Source: Rufibacter sp. XAAS-G3-1
Lineage (GTDB): Bacteria; Bacteroidota; Bacteroidia; Cytophagales; Hymenobacteraceae
Length of the DNA: 64,000 nt
Direction: 5' to 3'
NCBI RefSeq assembly: GCF_013623775.1
Contig: NZ_JABFAM010000004.1
Coordinates: 248,001 to 312,000, forward strand
The notes under the pieces are model-generated. The model had not been told where the DNA came from. It did not search any database and worked only from the letters and a program-made list of their open reading frames with translations. Position 1 is the stretch's first letter; the number at the start of each line of letters is the position of its first letter. Made by a program: the position numbers and the translations under genes. This document shows positions 37,083 through 44,485 of this stretch, in pieces.

Positions 37083-40000
37083 ATGATGAAAAACTTACTA
37101 GTAAGCTTCGTGCTGCTGCTGACACTTGCCGGGCAAGTATGGGCGCAGGGACGAACTGTAACAGGACGGGTAACGGACGCAGCCACCGGCGAAGGAATGC
37201 CTGGCGTGACCGTCCAACTCAGAGGAAGCAGCACGGCTGTTCCTACAGACGTAAACGGAAACTACTCCATCAGTATTCCCTCGGCTGGTGGTGCGCTGGT
37301 GTTTACCTTTATTGGCTATGTAAATCAAGAGGTAGCCATAGGAACCCAAACGACCATTAACGTGCGCCTGGCATCAGATGCCCGGGCACTGGACGAGATT
37401 GTGGTGGTTGGGTACGGTACGCAGCTAAAGAGAGATGTGACTAGCTCCATCTCTCAGGTAAAAGGCGAGGCAATCGCTAACCTGGCAACCCCCAGCTTTG
37501 ACCAGCAGTTATCTGGCCGGGCAGCGGGGGTGGTAGTACAGCAGCCTTCGGGTATTCTTGGCGCTCCTCCCACCATCAGAATCAGAGGGGTGAACTCCAT
37601 TTCAGGAAACAACTCGCCTTTGATTGTGATAGACGGAGTGCCTGCTTCTTCTGGCAACGTAGGTGCTTTCACCAGTGTAAACGCTTTGGCAGACATTAAC
37701 CCGAACGACATTGATTCCTACGAGATTCTGAAAGATGGGGCCGCTACCGCTATCTATGGTTCCCGCGCTTCTAACGGGGTAATCCTTATTACCACCAAAC
37801 AAGGAAGACAGGGCCAGGTAAAATTCAACTATGACGGTTGGACAGGTTGGTCTAAAGCGACAGAATTGCACGATCTCCTGAATGCCGAGCAATTTGTAGA
37901 GATCCAGAATGAAAAGTACCGCAACGCAGGCTCTACCTCTTTGCCTGCCGTCTATGACGGTACCAACACCAACTGGAATGATTACGTGTACAGAACAGCG
38001 TTTCAGCAAAGCCACACCTTATCTGCCAGTGCCGGAACAGACAGAACCAAGTATTACGTGTCTTTAGGGTACACTGACCAAGAAGGAATTGCGGTGGCCA
38101 ACAGCCTAGCGCGTTACAGCTTGAGAGCCAACTTAAACCAGAAAATATCAAAAAGGCTCACCTGGGATGTGCAGACAGGACTTTCGCACCAAGATAACTT
38201 AGGCCCTCTGGTAGGCACCAACAGCTTGTCTGCGAACACATTCTCTGTTATCCGCATGTTGCCTAACGTGGCAGTGTATAACCCAAATGACCCTACCGGT
38301 TATAACATTGACGCCACCACCCGCAGCTCCCTAGGCAGAGGATCCAACCTCATCACCATTGCCAACGGCATTCCTAACCAGATGTTTGTACTGGAGAACA
38401 ACCGCCGGAAAGGTAAAACCTACCGCTTTGTAGGAAATACCTCTTTGAACGTGAACATCATTGAAAACCTGAATTTTAAAACGTTAATAGGTACGGACTT
38501 CAGTATTATTGAGGATTTCAACTACACAGACCCCAGACATGGCGATGGTCTCTCTTCCGGCGGAACGCTTTCCCAGGCCTACAGCCCTTTCTACACCTGG
38601 AACTGGCAGAATATTCTTTCTTACAACAAGTCTTTCCAGGACACCCACAACTTTGACGCAACCTTAGTGGCCGAATACACCAAAAGCCGCTCTTCTTTCT
38701 TCCAGGCAAGCGGTACCACCCTGTCTGACAGATTCTTCAATCAGAACATCCAGTCCGGAACGTTGACTACCCAGCAGATCTTTGGTGACCTGGAAGAAAA
38801 CGGTTTGGCCTCTTACCTGGCCAGGGTAAACTACAACTACAAAGGAAAGTACTACCTGGGAGGTTCTATTCGGGCAGATGGTTTGTCAAAACTATCTCCT
38901 GACAACCGTTGGGGCTATTTCCCTGGCGTATCTGCGGCCTGGAGAATCTCTGAGGAAGATTTCTTCAAGAACTCAGCGTTCATTAGCGTCCTTAGTGACG
39001 TAAGAATCAGAGGCAGCTACGCTGAAGTTGGCAACAGCGGTATTACCAGCGGTAACTATGGTTATTTGGGCAGCTTTGGCTCTGTACAATACGGCGGAGA
39101 AAGCGGTATCTCTTTCAGCAACACCGGTAACCCGCTGTTGAAATGGGAAACCCAAAAGATATCTGACATCGGCCTTGACTTGGGCTTCCTGAACGGACGA
39201 GTAAACTTTGAGTTTGCCTACTGGAAGAAAGACAATGATGACATTGTGTTAGGAGCTCCAACTCCTCCGTCATTAGGAGTACCCGGCAACATTATTTACA
39301 GAAACATTGGCAGAATGGTCAATGATGGATTAGAGTTTGCGTTAAGCGGTAACGTGATTGAATCTTCCAGATTCACCTGGAACTCAAGCGTGAACTTCTC
39401 TACCCAGAACAATGAGGTAAAAGAGTTGGTAGACGGCCAGGACATTATTGGCGCCTACAACATCATTAGAGTGGGCGAGTCTTTCCAGTCTATCTACGGC
39501 TACGTGTATGAGGGTGTGAACATGGCAAACGGAAACCCTATCTTCAAGAAAGCCAACGGTTCTCTAGTACAGGGCGATATCAACGGCAATTCCTACAAAG
39601 TATATAACCCAGCCAACCCAACAGATGTTTCTCAGGCAGCCTCTTTAGGCGCGGGGGATAAAGTTGTGTTGGGCAGTGCCTTGCCAACCTGGTTTGGTGG
39701 GTTTGACAACAACTTTAAGTATGCCGGTTTTGACCTGAATGTTTTCTTCCGTTTCTCTGGAGGGAACAAAATCATGAACCGCACCCGCCAGGATCTTTTA
39801 ACCATGTTGTTTGAGAACAATGGCACTGAGATCTTAGGCAGATGGCAAAGCGCAGAGAACCCGGGTGATGGGCAGACTCCCAAACTAAGACAAGGAAGAC
39901 AACTCATCATCAACACAGAGAACGAGGCCTCTTCCCGGTTTGTGGAAAGCGGTGACTTCCTGAAATTAAGCAATGTGACGCTTGGCTATACCGTGCCAAA

Positions 40001-40178
40001 AACGTTTACCCAGAAATTCAATCTTGAAAGAGTGCGGGTGTTTGCCCAATTGCAAAACGCGCTCACCTTTTCCGGGTACAAAGGCCTGGATCCAGAAATG
40101 TCTTCTTCCATTGGGGTTGACTACAATACAAACCCGCAACAAAGAGTCTTCTCTCTTGGCGTAAACCTTGGGTTTTAA
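37083..40178 (+). CDS. SusC/RagA family TonB-linked outer-membrane protein (pair 3)
   Basis: 1031 residues. The signal peptide (MMKNLLVSFVLLLTLAGQVWAQ) leads into a carboxypeptidase-D-like domain (TVTGRVTDAATGEGMPGV) nearly the same as that of the SusC at 18930-22061. A TonB-box-like EIVVVGYGTQ is followed by the plug (LSGRAAGVVVQQPS, LIVIDGVPASSGN, YEILKDGAATAIYGSRASNGVILITTKQG) and a barrel ending FSLGVNLGF. It should import a ligand captured by the SusD encoded 22 nt downstream. No degradative enzyme or regulator is adjacent, so the substrate cannot be guessed. Confidence 0.95.
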   Translation: MMKNLLVSFVLLLTLAGQVWAQGRTVTGRVTDAATGEGMPGVTVQLRGSSTAVPTDVNGNYSISIPSAGGALVFTFIGYVNQEVAIGTQTTINVRLASDARALDEIVVVGYGTQLKRDVTSSISQVKGEAIANLATPSFDQQLSGRAAGVVVQQPSGILGAPPTIRIRGVNSISGNNSPLIVIDGVPASSGNVGAFTSVNALADINPNDIDSYEILKDGAATAIYGSRASNGVILITTKQGRQGQVKFNYDGWTGWSKATELHDLLNAEQFVEIQNEKYRNAGSTSLPAVYDGTNTNWNDYVYRTAFQQSHTLSASAGTDRTKYYVSLGYTDQEGIAVANSLARYSLRANLNQKISKRLTWDVQTGLSHQDNLGPLVGTNSLSANTFSVIRMLPNVAVYNPNDPTGYNIDATTRSSLGRGSNLITIANGIPNQMFVLENNRRKGKTYRFVGNTSLNVNIIENLNFKTLIGTDFSIIEDFNYTDPRHGDGLSSGGTLSQAYSPFYTWNWQNILSYNKSFQDTHNFDATLVAEYTKSRSSFFQASGTTLSDRFFNQNIQSGTLTTQQIFGDLEENGLASYLARVNYNYKGKYYLGGSIRADGLSKLSPDNRWGYFPGVSAAWRISEEDFFKNSAFISVLSDVRIRGSYAEVGNSGITSGNYGYLGSFGSVQYGGESGISFSNTGNPLLKWETQKISDIGLDLGFLNGRVNFEFAYWKKDNDDIVLGAPTPPSLGVPGNIIYRNIGRMVNDGLEFALSGNVIESSRFTWNSSVNFSTQNNEVKELVDGQDIIGAYNIIRVGESFQSIYGYVYEGVNMANGNPIFKKANGSLVQGDINGNSYKVYNPANPTDVSQAASLGAGDKVVLGSALPTWFGGFDNNFKYAGFDLNVFFRFSGGNKIMNRTRQDLLTMLFENNGTEILGRWQSAENPGDGQTPKLRQGRQLIINTENEASSRFVESGDFLKLSNVTLGYTVPKTFTQKFNLERVRVFAQLQNALTFSGYKGLDPEMSSSIGVDYNTNPQQRVFSLGVNLGF

Positions 40179-40200
40179 TTTTCAGATCTAAACTTTCAAA

Positions 40201-41805
40201 ATGAAAAATCATACCATAAAACGGATTTTAAAAGTTGCCTTAGTGGCACCTTTGTTTTCCTTGTCCTTCGCAATGACTTCCTGTGAAGACGAGGTAATAG
40301 AATTGGAGGCCCCAGACAGATATACTGAGGTGGGAGCCTTTGAGTCGGCGGCCAGAATTCAACTGGTGATGAACGGTGTCTATGATGCCGCCCAGAGCGG
40401 GTTCTATGCCGCAGGCGCGGTGAGGGGGTATCCATTTGGGGCGGCAAGCACCGCCCAGGGAGATACCAGGGGCGAAGACATGCTCAACATGGAGGCCTTT
40501 TACCAAGCCACCTATGAGAACCTGTACAACCCTACCACAGCCAACAACCAGTACATGTGGGAAACGCTGTACGCGCTCATCAACAAGGCCAACGTGGCTA
40601 TTGAAGGAATCAAGGGTGCCGCCACTTCAGGCATCATCACAGAGCAGACAGCCGCTGAGTACGTAGCCGAATGCCAATTTCTGAGAGCGTTGGCGCTGCA
40701 TGAGTTGATCACCAACTTTGCCCGCCCCTACAACCATACCGCAGATGCGTCGCATTTGGGCGTTCCTATCAGGCTAACGGCGGTAAACACGCCCGCCCGC
40801 GTAGATGAAGCGAAAACCCAGGGCCGCAACACGGTAAAGGAAGTATATGACCAGATCCTGTTAGATCTGAATACCGCCGAGACAGCGCTTCCGGCCACCA
40901 GAGGCACTTTCCAAATCACCAAGGCTACCAAAGGGGCTGCCATTGCGCTTAAAACACGGGTATTGCTCCACAAAGGAGATTATGCCAATGTGGTAACCGA
41001 AGCCTCTAAGCTGGTCACCGGCGATGCGGCTCCTTTCACCAGCCCAATTGGCGGGTATAAATTAACCGCTGAGCCATCTGGGCCGTTTGGTGCCAACAAC
41101 AAAAATAACACAGAGTCTATTTTCTCTATTCTTAATTCTGCCATTGACAATGCCTCTACCAACGGTGCCTTGCCACAGATGTACGGATCAGCTCCAAACC
41201 GGGCACTTGTGGCTATCAGCCCCGTTATCTGGAACCAGGCGTTCTGGCCGGTGTCCGATAAGAGAAGAACCCAGTTGACAGATGTAAGCACCAACAACTA
41301 CCTGTACACCACCAAGTACAACGGTGACAAGGTAACCTGGGCCGACAACACCCCTATCATCAGATATGCCGAGGTATTGCTGAACATGTCTGAAGCCATT
41401 GCCCGTACTGCTGGGGCAACTCCTAAAGCCCTGGCACTTTTGAATGCCGTAAGAGGAAGAGCTACCACTGATGTCTATACTGAGGCGACCTTGAATACTC
41501 CTCAGAAACTCATTCAGGCCATTGTGAATGAGCGTAGAATAGAGTTCCTGGCAGAGGGCTTACGCTGGAAAGACATCTTCCGGTTAGCCGTAGAGGGTGT
41601 CTATGTGTACAAAGGCATTCCTGCTAAAGTGACAAAAGGCAACACTACCGCCGCCGACTACGCTGCCGCTAGTGGCACCGTGAGAGCAGCAGCCTTTGCG
41701 GTACCGGCGGTGCCTTACGAAGATTTCAGGTTTATCTGGCCTATTCCTACCAGCGAGACCTCTGCTAATCCGGTTCTAGCAGGCCAGCAGAATCCTAACT
41801 ACTAA
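40201..41805 (+). CDS. RagB/SusD family outer-membrane lipoprotein (pair 3)
   Basis: 534 residues. The lipoprotein signal ends at Cys28 (FAMTSCEDEVIELEAPDRY). Helical repeats and the family blocks MWETLYALINKANVAIEGI, ECQFLRALALHELITNFARPY, IRYAEVLLNMSEAIARTAG, ERRIEFLAEGLRWKDIFRLAV and FRFIWPIPTSETSANPVL are all present. It begins 22 nt after the partner SusC and ends 5 nt before a perfect terminator hairpin, so the pair is a complete two-gene unit. Confidence 0.93.
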   Translation: MKNHTIKRILKVALVAPLFSLSFAMTSCEDEVIELEAPDRYTEVGAFESAARIQLVMNGVYDAAQSGFYAAGAVRGYPFGAASTAQGDTRGEDMLNMEAFYQATYENLYNPTTANNQYMWETLYALINKANVAIEGIKGAATSGIITEQTAAEYVAECQFLRALALHELITNFARPYNHTADASHLGVPIRLTAVNTPARVDEAKTQGRNTVKEVYDQILLDLNTAETALPATRGTFQITKATKGAAIALKTRVLLHKGDYANVVTEASKLVTGDAAPFTSPIGGYKLTAEPSGPFGANNKNNTESIFSILNSAIDNASTNGALPQMYGSAPNRALVAISPVIWNQAFWPVSDKRRTQLTDVSTNNYLYTTKYNGDKVTWADNTPIIRYAEVLLNMSEAIARTAGATPKALALLNAVRGRATTDVYTEATLNTPQKLIQAIVNERRIEFLAEGLRWKDIFRLAVEGVYVYKGIPAKVTKGNTTAADYAAASGTVRAAAFAVPAVPYEDFRFIWPIPTSETSANPVLAGQQNPNY

Positions 41806-41810
41806 TCTCC

Positions 41811-41851
41811 TTAACAAAACAGCCTACTAAGTTAGTAGGCTGTTTTGTTAA
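41811..41851 (+). terminator. Terminator of SusCD pair 3
   Basis: TTAACAAAACAGCCTACTAA (41811-41830) pairs exactly with TTAGTAGGCTGTTTTGTTAA (41832-41851). It lies 5 nt after the SusD stop. Confidence 0.85.
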
Positions 41852-41906
41852 CCATTGTATCTATTGCAATTCTTGGATTCCTTTGCCTCAGCAGTTGTTG
41901 GCAGCT

Positions 41907-41945
41907 CTGTTTTAGGCTTACTTTCGCGAAAAACATGTCTAAATA
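41907..41945. repeat. Dispersed palindrome copy, degenerate
   Basis: TGTTTTAGGCTTACTTTCGC followed by GAAAAACATGTCTAAA. It lies in the gap 41806-42139 between two terminators; nothing else was seen there. Confidence 0.65.
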
Positions 41946-42051
41946 AAGTTGCCGCCAATTCACGAAATCCTAACCAGTTTCAGCTTCAGAGCAACCTACC
42001 AGTGTCATCTTTATCCTTCCTACTAAGCGCAGAACCTAGTGAACTCACCAG

Positions 42052-42090
42052 AAAACAGCAGAGGCGCTCAATGAGCGCCTCTGCTGTTTT
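42052..42090 (-). terminator. Terminator of the 42140-43207 lipoprotein gene
   Basis: AAAACAGCAGAGGCGCTCA (42052-42070) pairs exactly with TGAGCGCCTCTGCTGTTTT (42072-42090). It is fused at its right to a degenerate palindrome copy (42087-42124, TTTTTGCCTTACTTTTCC then AAACAAGCC). Confidence 0.8.
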
Positions 42091-42139
42091 TGCCTTACTT
42101 TTCCTAAAACAAGCCAATTTCAGCTTTTCTGCTTAAAGG

Positions 42140-43207
42140 CTACTGGTACTGAATGTACATGGGTTTGGGCGTGAGGGCCAGCACCTCTTTGGGGGGGTAC
42201 AGCTTGGAACCCGGCTTTTTGGTGTCATTGTGGTAGAAAATCTTGAAGCCGGTGTACTGTACGGGCTCCTTTTTGATGTAGGCGTTGTAGGTGCTCTTTT
42301 TCAGAACCCGGTCGCCCCAGCCGTCCATGTGCATCACAAACTGTACGTTGGGCCTAAGCTGGATGTCTTTGTAGTTGGTGACCATGCGCTGCGTGAACCG
42401 GTGCACTACCAGGATCTTAGGCGGCAGGTTATACTTCACGGCAATATCATTCAGGAAATTAGTGGCGTAGTTGATCTCCTTCGCGTCCAGCGTACCAATC
42501 TTACGGCCTGGGATCGCTCCGTTCTTCATCGCGAACTCGGGGTCAATGCCCAGGTGTACCTGCGGCAGTTTCAGCCATTGCTCCAGCCTTGGTATTTCGT
42601 CCTGCACGGTGCTGCGCCCAATCTGGATGTCCAGGAACACGAGGGCGTTTCTTCTGGCGGCCCAGGCAATGACGGTGTCTGCCAGGTGGTCGCTCATTCT
42701 TAGGCGGTACGTGCCTCCTTTGCCTGGTTTCCCCTGCGCGGTGACAAAGACCAGGTGAAGCGCGGGCTGCACGGGCGTACCAGGGTCAGCGGCTTGCCAG
42801 GCTTTCACCTCACCGTCCAGTTTAGCCAGCATTTTATCAGGGGCAATCTCGCCCAGAATCCCCATTCGTTTGGAGAGCGGGTTTCCGTAGAAGGCCACAA
42901 TCCGTTTGTGCGGAAGAATAGCCCCCGGGTTGTCGGCGGCCTCATCTCTTATAGGAGCTTCGGCGGGAGCAGTTGCCGCCGTAGAATCACCGGCGGCGGT
43001 AGAATCTGCCGGGGCCGGAACGGCGGCTACTTTTTTAGTCGTATCTGTGGCGGGGGTATGGCTGGCCGAAGCCACGGCGGCCTGGGCGCCGTTTGTTTCT
43101 TTTTGTGTCCCTTCAGAATTACAGGCGGTAAGCAACCCAATACCAACGGCGCACCATAGCGGCAGGCGGTTGCCTTTTCTCATCATTTTCAAGTTCATGC
43201 GGTACAA
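42140..43207 (-). CDS. Uncharacterised lipoprotein with a possible TIM-barrel hydrolase-like fold
   Basis: 355 residues from 43207; starts at 43186 or 43183 (MMRKGNRLPLWCAVGIGLLTAC) give a tidier lipoprotein signal. An Ala/Thr/Pro-rich linker of about 70 residues follows the Cys. The folded part has alternating strand and helix segments (KRIVAFYGNPLSKRMGILGE, PALHLVFVTAQGKPG, NALVFLDIQIGRSTV, VHLGIDPEFAMKNG, KILVVHRFTQRMV, VQFVMHMDGWGD, YTGFKIFYHNDT), reminiscent of a TIM barrel with acidic residues at strand ends. I do not recognise a characterised family and assign no reaction. It stands alone on its strand with its own terminator. Confidence 0.75.
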   Translation of the reverse strand: MYRMNLKMMRKGNRLPLWCAVGIGLLTACNSEGTQKETNGAQAAVASASHTPATDTTKKVAAVPAPADSTAAGDSTAATAPAEAPIRDEAADNPGAILPHKRIVAFYGNPLSKRMGILGEIAPDKMLAKLDGEVKAWQAADPGTPVQPALHLVFVTAQGKPGKGGTYRLRMSDHLADTVIAWAARRNALVFLDIQIGRSTVQDEIPRLEQWLKLPQVHLGIDPEFAMKNGAIPGRKIGTLDAKEINYATNFLNDIAVKYNLPPKILVVHRFTQRMVTNYKDIQLRPNVQFVMHMDGWGDRVLKKSTYNAYIKKEPVQYTGFKIFYHNDTKKPGSKLYPPKEVLALTPKPMYIQYQ

Positions 43208-43511
43208 AATAGATAAAGCAAGATAGGCGGTTTCCCTCTTTAATCGTCAGGAAGATACTCCTTTTCATTTGCTTCTCCACAGAAAATGCCCCATTCTTGC
43301 TACATTCAGCCCATAGGCACAGCTAACCAATGCCTCTGGTTGCCTGCCTGGCGGCTACCCGCCCCCTTCAGAAACCGCTGCTTCTTTCATCGGATTCGGC
43401 GCCCCGAAACGGCATATTGGCTGGAACCCGCCTTTCTTCCGGAGATATTCTCCTTACTTGCCTTCCTTCTTTTCGTATACAGTACCTTTACCGGAAACAA
43501 AGCGCCCCGCC
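43208..43511. other. Divergent gap, nothing recognised
   Basis: 304 bp between the minus-strand lipoprotein gene and the response regulator. The overlapping short frames in it have no protein character and no clear promoter was found. Confidence 0.5.
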
Positions 43512-43952
43512 ATGGAAAAGATCAACCGTGTATTGTTAATTGACGACGATGACATCACGAATTACATGAACACGCGCGTGCTCAACAAAGCCGAGATTGC
43601 GCGGCAGATTGATGTGGTCACTGACGGACAGGCGGCCCTCACCTATTTGAGCAACCCCGAGCACCTGCAGGCTGACCTACCCCTGGATTTGATTCTGGTG
43701 GATATTAAAATGAGTGTGATGGATGGCTTTGATTTTCTGGAACGCTACCAACACCTGGCCCCTGAACGGAAGGCGAAAAAACTGTTTGCCTTGTCCTCCT
43801 CGGCCAGTTTCTATGACTTGCACCGCCTCAAGGACTTTCCAGATGTCAACGGCCACCTCTCCAAGCCCCTCACCCAAGCCGATGCCACTCACCTGATCAA
43901 AGAGCACTTCTTCAGGTCATCTGACGAAGATGCCACTCCTTTAGAATCGTAG
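43512..43952 (+). CDS. Stand-alone response regulator receiver protein
   Basis: 146 residues from the ATG at 43512; the longer frame from 43458 adds 18 residues before the receiver fold and is not preferred. The single CheY-like domain has the acidic pocket (Asp11-14 in LLIDDDD), the phospho-acceptor Asp64 (LILVDIKM), the switch Ser95/96 (FALSSSAS) and Lys118 (HLSKPLT). There is no output domain. No histidine kinase is adjacent, so it is an orphan that could act by protein contact or in a phosphorelay. Single-domain regulators of this type are common in Bacteroidota. Confidence 0.92.
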   Translation: MEKINRVLLIDDDDITNYMNTRVLNKAEIARQIDVVTDGQAALTYLSNPEHLQADLPLDLILVDIKMSVMDGFDFLERYQHLAPERKAKKLFALSSSASFYDLHRLKDFPDVNGHLSKPLTQADATHLIKEHFFRSSDEDATPLES

Positions 43953-44334
43953 CCCCCTGAAGGCAAGAACCACCGCCCTGTTTCTTGGGTAGTTTTGGAA
44001 AAGTAGTGATAAACTAGAATATTCCCTCGTTTGCGTCCCACGAGTGTGGGTTACCTGCGACCTCTGGCCGCTTCTTGGCATAAGTACCCAGACAGAGTAC
44101 TTTCTATTTCTACTGTCCTACCTTATTGTCAATCCTGAAAGGATCTTGTGGGCAGAACATCTTTGTAGTAAGCGCAATTACCGTTGGCTACCAAGATCCG
44201 TCCAGGAGGACAACAAAGAAGCAGGCCAAACGAAGGTAGTCTCCAGACTTATTTGTGGTGTTTTCAAAGCGGCGGGACGCCGAAGGTAGCCCATACTCGC
44301 GGGAGGCGAGCGGGAGAATATTCTGTTTATAAAC

Positions 44335-44388
44335 AAGACATCCGTTTTTGGCCAGTTTTACAGAAAACAGACCAAAAGCGGATGTCTT
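44335..44388. repeat. Dispersed palindrome copy, long arms
   Basis: AAGACATCCG (44335-44344) pairs with CGGATGTCTT (44379-44388) around a family core (TTTTTGGCCAGTTTTACAG, AAAACAGACCAAAAG). Confidence 0.8.
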
Positions 44389-44440
44389 TATTTCAGGAAA
44401 GAACCAATACCAACCAGTATTTACCTGCTTTTACTGATTG

Positions 44441-44468
44441 TCTGGCGCAAGCGGACGCTTGCGCCAGA
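44441..44468 (-). terminator. Perfect hairpin after the VPS10-like gene
   Basis: TCTGGCGCAAGCG (44441-44453), GA, CGCTTGCGCCAGA (44456-44468). It lies 17 nt after the stop at 44486. It lacks a strong T-run. A degenerate form of the same word occurs inside composite repeat A, so it may be a repeat rather than a terminator. Confidence 0.5.
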
Positions 44469-44485
44469 GGTATGCTGATGGGGTA

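Larger units (their letters stand above)
43953..44485. other. Gap with nested inverted repeats, palindrome and hairpin
   Basis: 533 bp without a credible gene. 44141-44218 holds nested inverted repeats: GGATCTTG (44141-44148) with CAAGATCC (44192-44199), and CTTTGT (44161-44166) with ACAAAG (44213-44218). This is followed by a palindrome copy (44335-44388) and a perfect 13-bp hairpin (44441-44468). The frame at 44184-44663 runs through these repeats and into the next gene on the opposite strand. Confidence 0.5.
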
